Shown: in pieces, positions 17,990 to 25,540 of the stretch
How positions within the stretch are numbered: position 1 is the first letter of the stretch
How the letters are laid out: every line of letters starts with the position of its first letter
NCBI RefSeq assembly: GCF_016741815.1
Contig: NZ_JAERRJ010000009.1
Span: 124,001-188,000 of the forward strand
From: Nocardia acididurans
GTDB taxonomy: Bacteria > Actinomycetota > Actinomycetes > Mycobacteriales > Mycobacteriaceae
Direction: 5' to 3'
DNA: 64,000 bases
Position numbers and translations under genes: made by a program
Notes under the pieces: generated by a model
Told to the model about the DNA's origin: nothing
Database searches by the model: none
What the model saw: the letters and a program-made list of their open reading frames with translations, nothing else

Positions 17990-18895
17990 TTACACCCGAG
18001 CGGAGATGATCTGGTCGGCCAGCACGTCGCCCACGCGGGTGGCGGCGGCGGTCATGATGTCGAGGTTGCCCGCGTACGGCGGCAGGAAGTCGCCCGCGCC
18101 CTCGACCTCGACGAAGATCGACACCTTCGCCATGCCACCCGAAACCAGTGACGGATCGTCGAACTGCGGGTCGTTGAGCAGTCGGTAGCCTGGCACGTAC
18201 TCCTGGATGGACTTCTCCATGCGGAAGATGCTGTCCGCGATGGCATCCCGATCGGCGTCCTCGGGGATGGCGCAGAAGATGGTGTCGCGCATGATCATCG
18301 GCGGCTCGGCCGGGTTCAGGATGATGATGGCCTTGCCGCGCTCCGCGCCGCCGATGGTCTCGACGCCCTTGGAGGTGGTCTTGGTGAACTCGTCGATGTT
18401 CGCGCGGGTACCGGGACCGGCCGACACCGAGGACACCGACGCCACGATCTCGGCGTACTGCACCGGCACGACGCGGGAGACGGCCGCCACCATGGGAATC
18501 GTGGCCTGGCCACCGCAGGTGATCATGTTGACGTTCGGCGCGTCCCGCAGCGAGTCCAGGTTCACCGGCGGAATCACCGCCGGGCCGACCGCGGCCGGGG
18601 TGAGGTCGACGGCGCGGATGCCCGCGGCCTCGTACTTCGGCGCGTACGCGCGGTGCACGTAGGCGGAGGTGGCCTCGAACAGCAGGTCCGGCTTCTCATC
18701 CAGGGCGAGCAGCCAGTCCGCGCCCTCGGCGGAAGTCTCCAGACCCAGCCCGCGCGCCCGCTTCAGGCCCTCGGAATCAGGGTCGATGCCGATCATCCAG
18801 CGCGGCTCGATCTTCTCCGAGCGCAGCAGCTTGTAGAGCAGATCGGTGCTGATATTGCCGGACCCCACGATCGCGGCGGTGACTTTGCTGGTCAC
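17990..18895 (-). CDS. hsaG: Acylating acetaldehyde/propanal dehydrogenase HsaG
   Basis: The 301-residue enzyme converts propanal, delivered by HsaF, to propionyl-CoA with NAD and CoA. The Rossmann segment is AAIVGSGNISTDLLYKLL, and the catalytic cysteine is in NMITCGGQATIPMV near residue 128. The segment GPGTRANIDEFT near 155 is typical of the DmpF/BphJ/HsaG group. It sits between hsaE and hsaF on one transcript (42-base and 13-base gaps). Length and motifs are complete. Confidence 0.95.
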   Translation of the reverse strand: MTSKVTAAIVGSGNISTDLLYKLLRSEKIEPRWMIGIDPDSEGLKRARGLGLETSAEGADWLLALDEKPDLLFEATSAYVHRAYAPKYEAAGIRAVDLTPAAVGPAVIPPVNLDSLRDAPNVNMITCGGQATIPMVAAVSRVVPVQYAEIVASVSSVSAGPGTRANIDEFTKTTSKGVETIGGAERGKAIIILNPAEPPMIMRDTIFCAIPEDADRDAIADSIFRMEKSIQEYVPGYRLLNDPQFDDPSLVSGGMAKVSIFVEVEGAGDFLPPYAGNLDIMTAAATRVGDVLADQIISARV

Positions 18896-18936
18896 GTTGT
18901 TCTCCTACTCGACGAGGTTCAGCTGAAACGGCTGTG

Positions 18937-19722
18937 TCATTCGAAACGAAGGTGGACGGAACCGAGTCCGGCGAACTCGGCGGTGAAGTCGTCACCCGGG
19001 CGGGCGTCGATGGCGCGGGTGCAGGAGCCGGGCAGCACGATGTCGCCCTTCTTCAGGCGCACGCCGAAGGAGGCCACCTTGCGGGCCAGCCACGCCACCG
19101 CGATGGTCGGATCACCGAGCACGGCGTCCGAGCGGCCCTCGGCCACGACCTCGCCATTGCGGGTCAGCACGGCGTCGATCTTCTTGATGTCCAGCTCATG
19201 CGGCGCGACCCGCTCGGGCCCGAGCACCCAGCCCGCGGAGGAGGCGTTGTCCGCGATGGTGTCGCAGAGCCCGATCTTCCACTCCTTGATGCGGGTGTCG
19301 ATGAGCTCGATGGCGGGCGCGTACGCGACGGTCGCCGCGAGCACATCCGCCTCGGTGCAGTCCTCGCCCGGCAGATCCGCGCCGAGCACGAAGCCGACCT
19401 CGACCTCGACCCGCGGGTACAGGTACTTGGACGTATCCACCGGAACGTCTTCGAAGACTTCCATTTCCGCGAGCAGGTGCCCGTAGTCCGGCTCGTCCAC
19501 GCCCATCATCTTCTGCATGGCCTCGGAGGAGAGCCCCACCTTGTGGCCGATGACGCGTGAACCGCTGTTCACGCGCCCGCGAATATTGATGAGCTGGATC
19601 TCGTAGGCATCGACCACGTCGATGCCGGGATGCCGGGCGACCAGCGGGTCCAGCGGCACGCGGTCGCGCTCGGCGACGGCGAGTTCGGTTGCCAGTTCAC
19701 TCCGTAGCGCGTCGGTCAGCAC
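18937..19722 (-). CDS. hsaE: 2-hydroxypenta-/hexa-2,4-dienoate hydratase HsaE
   Basis: The 261-residue enzyme hydrates 2-hydroxyhexa-2,4-dienoate, the product released by HsaD, to 4-hydroxy-2-oxohexanoate. It shows the MhpD/DmpE hydratase pattern: VIGHKVGLSSEAMQKMMGV, PRVEVEVGFVLG, AIELIDTRIKEWKIGLCDTIADN, and GEVVAEGRSDAVLGDP. The start is GTG 19722, with GGAAGGAA upstream. It is the first gene of hsaE-hsaG-hsaF and is divergent from kstD. The shared upstream region carries KstR-type boxes (19782-19795 imperfect, 19860-19873 perfect), so the operon is likely repressed until a steroid-CoA inducer is present. Confidence 0.95.
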   Translation of the reverse strand: MLTDALRSELATELAVAERDRVPLDPLVARHPGIDVVDAYEIQLINIRGRVNSGSRVIGHKVGLSSEAMQKMMGVDEPDYGHLLAEMEVFEDVPVDTSKYLYPRVEVEVGFVLGADLPGEDCTEADVLAATVAYAPAIELIDTRIKEWKIGLCDTIADNASSAGWVLGPERVAPHELDIKKIDAVLTRNGEVVAEGRSDAVLGDPTIAVAWLARKVASFGVRLKKGDIVLPGSCTRAIDARPGDDFTAEFAGLGSVHLRFE

Positions 19723-19781
19723 GCTGTGTTCCTTCCATAGAGGGCAAGGCCGATGGCCGTAGCGGTAACAAGCCTAGAAAC

Positions 19782-19795
19782 TGAAACGAGTTTTT
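19782..19795. promoter_or_regulatory. Imperfect KstR-type operator near hsaE
   Basis: TGAAACGAGTTTTT matches the published KstR pattern TnnAACnnGTTnnA at every fixed base except the last. It is 60 bases upstream of the hsaE start, in the hsaE-kstD divergent region. Confidence 0.45.
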
Positions 19796-19859
19796 GTGAA
19801 GAACATCGCGTCAGTGGTCCCATCTGCCAGACCAACATAGACCAAACCAGGATTGATTC

Positions 19860-19873
19860 TATAACGTGTTCTA
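19860..19873. promoter_or_regulatory. KstR-type operator at kstD
   Basis: TATAACGTGTTCTA is a full match to TnnAACnnGTTnnA. It ends one base before the kstD ATG at 19875, so bound repressor would cover the start codon region. No Shine-Dalgarno sequence fits between it and the ATG, and TATAAC could serve as a -10 element, which would make the kstD message leaderless or nearly so. Confidence 0.75.
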
Positions 19874-19874
19874 C

Positions 19875-21578
19875 ATGACTGATCGGGATTACGACGTGGT
19901 GGTGGTCGGCAGCGGTGCCGCCGGTATGACCGCCGCCCTCACCGCTGCTCACAACGGTCTGCGCGTGGTGCTCATCGAAAAGGCCGCTCACTACGGCGGA
20001 TCCACCGCCCGCTCGGGTGGCGGCGTATGGATTCCGGGCAACAAAGCGCTCAAGGCCGCCGGTCGTCCCGATGACCGTGAACAAGCCCGCACCTACCTGC
20101 ACAGCATCATCGGAGACGTGGTGCCCAAGGAGCGGATCGACACCTACATCGACCGCGGCGCGGAAGCCTTCGACTTCGTGCTCGAGCACAGCCCGCTGCA
20201 GATGAAGTGGGTCCCCGGCTACTCCGACTACTACCCGGAGGCCCCGGGTGGTCTGGCCGACGGCCGCTCGTGTGAACCGAAGCCGTTCAACGCCAAGATC
20301 CTCGGCGACGAGCGCTTCAACCTGGAACCGCCGTACGCCAAGGCGCCGCTGAACGTGGTCGTCATGCAGGCCGACTTCGTACGGTTGAACCTGATCAAGC
20401 GTCACCCCAAGGGCATCATGCGCGCCATGCGCGTCGGCGCGCGCACCTACCTGGCCAAGTGGACCGGCAAGCACATCCTCGGCATGGGCCAGGCCATCAT
20501 CGCCGCCATGCGCAAGGGGCTCATGGACGCGAATGTGCCGGTGCTGCTGGAAACCCCGATGACCAAGCTGATCACCGACGAGACCGGCCGGGTCACCGGT
20601 GTCGAAGCCGTGCACAAGGGTGAAACCGTCGTGTTCAACGCCCGCTACGGCGTGGTGCTGGGCAGCGGCGGCTTCGAGCACAACGCGGAGATGCGCACCA
20701 AGTACCAGCGCCAGCCCATCACCACCGAGTGGACCACGGGCGCGGTCGCCAACACCGGCGACGGCATCATCGCGGGCATGGAGGCGGGCGGCGCGGTCGA
20801 CTTCATGGAGGACGCCTGGTGGGGGCCGACCATCTTCAAGGGCGGCAAGCCGTGGTTCGCGCTCGCGGAGCGCAACCTTCCAGGAACCATCATGGTGAAC
20901 GCCGACGGCAAGCGATTCGGGAATGAGTCCGCTCCTTACGTCGAGGCTGTGCACACCATGTACGGCGGCGAATATGGACAGGGTGAAGGACCGGGCGAGA
21001 ACATCCCCGCCTGGCTGGTGTTCGACCAGCGCTACCGGAACCGCTACATCTTCGCCGGATTGCAGCCCGGCCAGCGGATTCCGTCCCGGTGGATGGAAAA
21101 CGACTACATCGTCAAGGCGGACACCCTCGAGGAACTGGCCGCCAAGATCGGCGTCCCCGTCGAGAACCTGACAGCAACCGTCCAGCGTTTCAACGGCTTC
21201 GCCGCCACCGGCAAGGACGAGGACTACGGTCGCGGCAACAGCCACTACGACCGCTACTACGGCGACCCGACCGTGAAGCCCAACCCCTGCCTCGCCGCAC
21301 TGGTGCAGGGCCCCTTCTACGCGGCCAAGATGGTCCCCGGCGACCTCGGCACCAAGGGCGGCCTGGTGGCCGACACCTCCGGCCGCGTCGAGCGTGAGGA
21401 CGGCACGATCATCGACGGCCTCTACGCCTCCGGCAACTGCGCCACCCCCGCCATGGGCCACACCTACGCCGGACCGGGCGCGACCATCGGCCCCGCCATC
21501 ACCTTCGCCTACCTGGCCGTCCTCGATATCGCCGAGAAGGCGAAGCAGGAGCAGGCCGCGGCGAGCAAGGCGTCCTGA
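19875..21578 (+). CDS. kstD: 3-ketosteroid delta-1-dehydrogenase KstD
   Basis: The 567-residue flavoprotein introduces the C1-C2 double bond in 3-keto-4-ene steroids, which together with KshA opens ring B. The FAD motif VVVGSGAAGMTAALTAAHNG is at residues 9-28, with GGSTARSGGGVWIPGN near 43. The C-terminal FAD/active-site block is GLYASGNCATPAMGHTYAGPGATIGPA near 520. ATG 19875 is chosen over an in-frame GTG at 19866 because the GTG lies inside the KstR operator. Length fits the family (about 560). The gene pair kstD then chsH3-like equals Rv3537-Rv3538. Confidence 0.95.
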   Translation: MTDRDYDVVVVGSGAAGMTAALTAAHNGLRVVLIEKAAHYGGSTARSGGGVWIPGNKALKAAGRPDDREQARTYLHSIIGDVVPKERIDTYIDRGAEAFDFVLEHSPLQMKWVPGYSDYYPEAPGGLADGRSCEPKPFNAKILGDERFNLEPPYAKAPLNVVVMQADFVRLNLIKRHPKGIMRAMRVGARTYLAKWTGKHILGMGQAIIAAMRKGLMDANVPVLLETPMTKLITDETGRVTGVEAVHKGETVVFNARYGVVLGSGGFEHNAEMRTKYQRQPITTEWTTGAVANTGDGIIAGMEAGGAVDFMEDAWWGPTIFKGGKPWFALAERNLPGTIMVNADGKRFGNESAPYVEAVHTMYGGEYGQGEGPGENIPAWLVFDQRYRNRYIFAGLQPGQRIPSRWMENDYIVKADTLEELAAKIGVPVENLTATVQRFNGFAATGKDEDYGRGNSHYDRYYGDPTVKPNPCLAALVQGPFYAAKMVPGDLGTKGGLVADTSGRVEREDGTIIDGLYASGNCATPAMGHTYAGPGATIGPAITFAYLAVLDIAEKAKQEQAAASKAS

Positions 21579-21652
21579 ACCGTCCCAACCCGGTTCAGGA
21601 TCGGGTCGGGCGCGGACACAGGTCACGTTGGAGCCCTCGCCCGGCCCACACC

Positions 21653-21694
21653 CCCGCACCGGCGCTGTACCCATTACCCCGGCGCCGGTGCGGG
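21653..21694 (+). terminator. Hairpin after kstD
   Basis: A perfect 13-bp stem (21653-21665 with 21682-21694, arm CCCGCACCGGCGC) encloses a 16-base loop, 75 bases past the kstD stop. It suggests that the hydratase gene downstream is at least partly transcribed from its own promoter. Confidence 0.65.
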
Positions 21695-21833
21695 ACCCAC
21701 AATCGAATCAGTCCCGCCGAGCGGGCCGACGGCTTGCGCCGGTTGATCGCCGCGCCGCACTATCGGCCCCGAGCGCGGGTCTCCCCGCGGGCACCCGTGG
21801 GTGAGCGCCCACCGACCTCACGAGGAGAGCTTC

Positions 21834-22697
21834 ATGCCCATCGATCCGAGCATCGCCCTAGGCGCGCAACTGGAGTCCATCGACTTCGCCTGGACCCCCA
21901 CCGACGTCCAGCACTACAACCTCGCCCTGGGCGCGGGCGCCCGCTGGACCGACCCCGCCGAACTGCGCTACCTCGACGACCGCAACCCCCAGGTCCTCCC
22001 CACCTTCGCCACGGTCGCCCCCTTCTTCCACGAGACCGAACCCCCGAAGGTCCAGTTCCCCGGCATCGACATCGACCTGGCCAAGGTCGTGCACGGCAGC
22101 CAGGAAGTCGTTGTCCACCAGCCCATCCCGTCCTCCGGCAAGGCCACCTTCGAACGCCGCATCAGCGAAATCTGGGACAAAGGCTCGGCCGCCGTCATCT
22201 GGCAGGAGCACACCGCCACCTCCTCGGACGGCGAACTCCTTTGGACCGCACGCTCTTCCATCTTTGCGAAAGGTGAAGGCGGCTTCGGCGGCGACCGCGG
22301 CCCCAGCTCGAAATCCGAACTCCCGGACCGCGCCCCGGATTTCGACATCCTCACCCCCACCCTCCCCCAGCAGGCCCTCCTCTACCGCATGTGCGGCGAC
22401 CGCAACCCCCTGCACTCGGACCCCGAATTCGCCCGCGCCGCAGGCTTCCCCAACCCGATCATGCACGGCCTGGGCACCTACGGCCTCATCTGCAAGGCAG
22501 CCACCGACGCAGTCCTGGACTCCGACGCCTCCCGAGTAAAGGGTTTTCGCACCCGCTTCGCCGGCGTCCTCTACCCCGGCGAAACCCTCCACTCCCGCAT
22601 CTGGAAGACCGCCGAAGGCGAACTCACCATCACGGTCACCGTCGTCGAACGCGAAGAGTCCCCGGTCCTCGCAGACGTAGTCCTCACCTACGCCTGA
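21834..22697 (+). CDS. chsH3: MaoC-like enoyl-CoA hydratase, ChsH3/Rv3538 type
   Basis: The 287-residue protein is a double-hotdog MaoC hydratase. The C-terminal half holds the hydratase-2 motif YRMCGDRNPLHSDPEFA then AGFPNPIMHGLGTYG (residues about 184-214), with the catalytic Asp and His. The N-terminal half is the non-catalytic hotdog. Its position directly after kstD matches Rv3538, reported to hydrate a steroid side-chain enoyl-CoA (named ChsH3); I rely on memory for that name. GAGGAGAG before ATG 21834 sets the start. Its last ten bases overlap the end of the convergent Phd-like gene. Confidence 0.85.
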   Translation: MPIDPSIALGAQLESIDFAWTPTDVQHYNLALGAGARWTDPAELRYLDDRNPQVLPTFATVAPFFHETEPPKVQFPGIDIDLAKVVHGSQEVVVHQPIPSSGKATFERRISEIWDKGSAAVIWQEHTATSSDGELLWTARSSIFAKGEGGFGGDRGPSSKSELPDRAPDFDILTPTLPQQALLYRMCGDRNPLHSDPEFARAAGFPNPIMHGLGTYGLICKAATDAVLDSDASRVKGFRTRFAGVLYPGETLHSRIWKTAEGELTITVTVVEREESPVLADVVLTYA

Positions 22698-23149
22698 CCG
22701 GTTGCCTTCGAGCGCCGCGCTTGGGTTGTGTCGAACGGGCCGCGTAGGCGTCGAGCCAACTCGGGGTCGGAGTAGACCTCCGCAGTAGATTGCCATTCGC
22801 GCAGAGCCCGCGAGAACGGCAGCAGCAGACCGGTTTCCGCACCTGCGAGCAGGTGATCCAGCAGCTCCTCGACGCACTGTGGCCGTGCGTCAATGGGAAG
22901 CCAGACCAGCCATGGGAGCTCCTCGGCGAACACTTCTTCGGCCAGGGCGCGGTTCGCTTTCGCGACGATCGCGAGCGAACGAGCGGCGAGGCCGAGTCCT
23001 TTGACCATCGCTTCGAAGCGCTCCGACCTCATGAGTACGAGGTTCTCCGCATCCCTCCGCTCGAGTATCACGTCAGCGTCATCCAACGCCGGAAACACGC
23101 TGGTCTGTTTGTTGATCAGCGTTGAGAACGGGAAAGTGCGGGTCGCCAT
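22688..23149 (-). CDS. Phd/'prevent-host-death'-like protein
   Basis: The 153-residue protein opens MATRTFPFSTLINKQTSVFP and has DADVILERRDAENLVLMRSERFEA near residues 24-47, which resembles the Phd/YefM antitoxin N-terminal pattern found in many actinobacterial proteins called prevent-host-death. The rest is helical, ending in REWQSTAEVYSDPELARRLRGP, a segment that recurs in this actinobacterial group. No toxin gene is paired with it on the same strand. Four TTCGAA words with about 11-bp spacing lie 13-51 bases upstream and may be its own operator. The 3' end overlaps the chsH3-like gene by ten bases. Family membership is moderate; function unproven. Confidence 0.6.
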   Translation of the reverse strand: MATRTFPFSTLINKQTSVFPALDDADVILERRDAENLVLMRSERFEAMVKGLGLAARSLAIVAKANRALAEEVFAEELPWLVWLPIDARPQCVEELLDHLLAGAETGLLLPFSRALREWQSTAEVYSDPELARRLRGPFDTTQARRSKATGQA

Positions 23150-23161
23150 GCCGCCATGGTA

Positions 23162-23200
23162 TTCGAATACTTCGAAACTAGTTCGAAACTAGTTCGAAAG
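23162..23200. promoter_or_regulatory. TTCGAA repeat array upstream of the Phd-like gene
   Basis: TTCGAA occurs at 23162, 23171, 23182 and 23193. The last three are embedded in an 11-bp direct repeat TTCGAAACTAG (23171-23181, 23182-23192, partial copy 23193-23200). The spacing of 11 bp puts each palindrome on the same helix face. The array lies just upstream of the start at 23149, consistent with cooperative autorepression. Confidence 0.6.
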
Positions 23201-23377
23201 TTTGAGGCAGGCCTCTCGCGGGCTGTGACCGGGTAGCGCAGCCCGCAAATCACCGGCTTGCCGTGGCAGATGGACGGGGTGGAGGCCCGGTAACAACTTG
23301 ACCAGTGCTGATGATCGTTTTTGGGTCATGGCGATATCATGAATGCGATAACGGGCGCATCCAGTCGGAGGTAGCAT

Positions 23378-23572
23378 ATGCGTACAACGATCGACCTAGC
23401 GGATGACTGGGAAGAGGCTGCAAAGGTGCTCGGAACCGAAGGTAAGACCGCAACTGTCAACGCTGCCATCAGCCGTGTGATCGCCGAACACCGGCGCGGT
23501 GAGGCCGCCAGCATTCTGGCCAGCGTGGAGCTCGACCTCGACGACGAGACCATGCGGGAGGCGTGGGCGTGA
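23378..23572 (+). CDS. vapB: VapB-type antitoxin
   Basis: The 64-residue protein starts MRTTIDLADDWEEAAKVLG, the usual ribbon-helix-helix opening of VapB antitoxins, and carries TVNAAISRVIAEHRR as the helix pair. The short C-terminus (SVELDLDDETMREAWA) would wrap the toxin. CGGAGG lies 6 bases before ATG 23378. Its stop overlaps the vapC GTG start (GTGA), the standard coupling in this module. It probably represses its own promoter with VapC. Confidence 0.88.
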   Translation: MRTTIDLADDWEEAAKVLGTEGKTATVNAAISRVIAEHRRGEAASILASVELDLDDETMREAWA

Positions 23573-23991
23573 GCACTGCGGCGATCTATCTCGCCGATAA
23601 GAGCGCCCACGCGCAGCGCAGCCACAGCGAGATCGCTGCCAAGCGGTTGGACCGCGAAATCCGTAGTGGTCGTCTAGCTGTCTGCGAGATCGTTGCTCTC
23701 GAGCTACTCTATTCAGCTCGCAACCCTGGCGACTACGAGCGAGTCAACACCGCGCTCTCAGCGTTGCCGTGGGTGCACACCGGTCGCGAGGAGATGGAGC
23801 GTGCGCTCGAAGTGCAGCGGCTGCTTGCCAGGAAGGGGCAACACCGCCGCCCTCTTCCGGATCTCATCATCGCCGCTACCGCAGAACTTTCGGGACTGAC
23901 AGTCCTGCACTATGACCACGACTTCGACCTGATCGCTGAAATCACAGGGCAACCGGTCGAATGGATCGTTGCTCGTGGAACGGGCGGCTAG
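23569..23991 (+). CDS. vapC: VapC-type PIN-domain ribonuclease toxin
   Basis: The 140-residue protein is a PIN-domain endoribonuclease. The first acidic residue is in IYLADKSAHAQ, the second is in IVALELLYSARN near 45, and the last pair is in PLPDLIIAATAELSGLTVLHYDHDFD near 97-122. These are the Mg-binding acidic residues of VapC toxins. GTG 23569 is chosen because it gives the 4-base overlap with vapB. VapC enzymes cleave tRNA or rRNA at single sites; which one here is unknown. The pair sits between two steroid operons and is followed by a strong hairpin. Confidence 0.88.
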   Translation: MSTAAIYLADKSAHAQRSHSEIAAKRLDREIRSGRLAVCEIVALELLYSARNPGDYERVNTALSALPWVHTGREEMERALEVQRLLARKGQHRRPLPDLIIAATAELSGLTVLHYDHDFDLIAEITGQPVEWIVARGTGG

Positions 23992-24005
23992 CCAACGATA
24001 GATGT

Positions 24006-24041
24006 AGATGGGGCCCGGCACTCGATTGCCGGGCCCCATCT
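24006..24041. terminator. Bidirectional hairpin between vapC and hsaB
   Basis: A perfect 15-bp stem (24006-24020 with 24027-24041) with a 6-base CTCGAT loop lies between the converging ends of vapC and hsaB. Confidence 0.88.
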
Positions 24042-24045
24042 GCGG

Positions 24046-24633
24046 CTAGAGCCAGGTGTCCAAAGTGGTTGTGGTGAGGAAGTGTTCGAGGTCTGCGCGC
24101 CAGGGGGCGGGGGTGGACTTCTCGGGTTCTATGGCGGTGTATTGGCCTCGGTAGAAGAGCAGGGGCCTGTCGGAGTCGGTGGACTCCGACAGGGCCTGGA
24201 CTCGGCCGATCACTATGTAGTGGTCGCCGCCGTCGACGACGTTGGCCACTGTGCACTGGAGTGTGGCCAGGGCGCCGTCGAGGATTGGGAGGTTGAGATC
24301 CGAGGTGTGCCAGTCGATTCCGCCGAACTTGTCGGGTTCTCGGGAGCCGAAGCGGGCGCACACCGGCTGCTGTTCTTCTGCGAGGACGTTGACGCAGAAG
24401 CTGCCGTTCTTTTCTATAGCCGCCCAGGAACGGGATTCCTTGGTGGGGCAGAAGAGGATGAGCGGCGGGTCGAGGGAGAGGGCGGCGAACGATTGGCAGG
24501 CGAAGCCGATCGGCGCGCCATCTTCGTCGAAGGTGGTGATGACGGTGATGCCGGTGCAGAAGCTGCCCAGCACATTGCGGAATGCGCGGGGGTCGATCGC
24601 CGGGTCGGTCGTGGTCAAATCGTTCGCCCCCAT
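24046..24633 (-). CDS. hsaB: Flavin reductase HsaB
   Basis: The 195-residue protein is a short-chain flavin reductase of the HpaC/NtaB class that supplies reduced flavin to the monooxygenase HsaA for hydroxylation of 3-HSA. It has FRNVLGSFCTGITVITTF near residue 18, PIGFACQSFAALSLDPPLILFCP near 41-63, SFCVNVLAEEQQPVCARFG near 77, and the catalytic-type GDHYIVIGRV near 136. It is the last gene of the hsaA-hsaD-hsaC-hsaB operon, one base after hsaC, and is closed by the hairpin at 24006-24041. Confidence 0.94.
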   Translation of the reverse strand: MGANDLTTTDPAIDPRAFRNVLGSFCTGITVITTFDEDGAPIGFACQSFAALSLDPPLILFCPTKESRSWAAIEKNGSFCVNVLAEEQQPVCARFGSREPDKFGGIDWHTSDLNLPILDGALATLQCTVANVVDGGDHYIVIGRVQALSESTDSDRPLLFYRGQYTAIEPEKSTPAPWRADLEHFLTTTTLDTWL

Positions 24634-24634
24634 G

Positions 24635-25540
24635 TCATTTGAAGCCGACGGTGAAGTCGTGGCCCCACAGGGAGACCGCGGTGGATTCGCGGGCGATCCA
24701 GGAGTGGTCTTCGACTTCCAGTCCCTCGCAACCGAATTCGATGTCGAAGCCGCCGGGGGTCTTCATGTAGAAGGACAGCATCTTGTCGTTGATGTGGCGG
24801 CCGAGGGTGGCCGACATCTTGACCTTCTTGCGGTTGGCGCGGTCCAGGCAGAGGCCGACGTCGTCGGAGTTCTCCACCTCGACCATGAGGTGCACGATGC
24901 CGGTCGGGTTGGGCAGCGGCAGGAAGGCGAGCGCGTGGTGGCGCGGGTTGCAGCCGTAGAAGCGCAGCCAGGCCGGGTCGCCGTCCGCCGGGCGGCCGAC
25001 GATCTGCGGAGGCAGCCGCATGGAGTCGCGCAGCCGGAAACCGAGCACGCCCTGGTAGAACTCCTGGGCGGCGGCATCGTCGTTGCAGGTGAGGACGACG
25101 TGGCCCAAGCCCTGCTCCTCGGTCACGAACTTGTGGCCGTACGGGCTGACGAAGCGGCGGGCCAGGTACTGCATGCCGTAGAAGGCTTCGAGCGTGTTGC
25201 CGGAGGGATCCTCGAAGCTGATCATGCCTTCGACGCGGCGCTCGGTGAGCTCCTCCTTGGTGCCCTCCTTGAACGGCACCCCGTGCGTGTTCAGCGTCTC
25301 CCGAAGCTCTTGCAGCGCAGGCGCGTCCGCGACCTCCCAGCCCGAGACCTGCAGCCGGTCCTTCTCACCGGGCACGATCACCAGGCGCGCCGAGAACTCG
25401 TCCATGCGCAGGTACAGGTGGTCCTTGTTCGGACCGTCCCCCTCCATCATGCCGAGCACCTTGAGCCCGTACTCGCGCCAGGCCGCCATATCGGTGGCCT
25501 CGATGCGCATGTATCCGAGCGAACGAATACCCATGCTCAC
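24635..25540 (-). CDS. hsaC: 3,4-DHSA extradiol dioxygenase HsaC
   Basis: The 301-residue enzyme is a two-domain, type I extradiol dioxygenase that cleaves the catechol ring of 3,4-DHSA to 4,9-DSHA. The iron ligands are His in GLGHVVLTCN near 147, His in GIVHLMVEV near 216, and Glu in GGFDIEFGCEG near 267. HHALAFLPLP near 200 is a conserved active-site segment. The start overlaps the hsaD stop by four bases. Length (about 300) and all ligands are as in Rv3568c. Confidence 0.96.
   Translation of the reverse strand: MSMGIRSLGYMRIEATDMAAWREYGLKVLGMMEGDGPNKDHLYLRMDEFSARLVIVPGEKDRLQVSGWEVADAPALQELRETLNTHGVPFKEGTKEELTERRVEGMISFEDPSGNTLEAFYGMQYLARRFVSPYGHKFVTEEQGLGHVVLTCNDDAAAQEFYQGVLGFRLRDSMRLPPQIVGRPADGDPAWLRFYGCNPRHHALAFLPLPNPTGIVHLMVEVENSDDVGLCLDRANRKKVKMSATLGRHINDKMLSFYMKTPGGFDIEFGCEGLEVEDHSWIARESTAVSLWGHDFTVGFK

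Noticed and set aside
19716..21674. Open frame of 652 codons on the minus strand
   Set aside because: It is antisense to kstD and also crosses the kstD terminator; the translation is low-complexity Val/Gly/His-rich without a domain.
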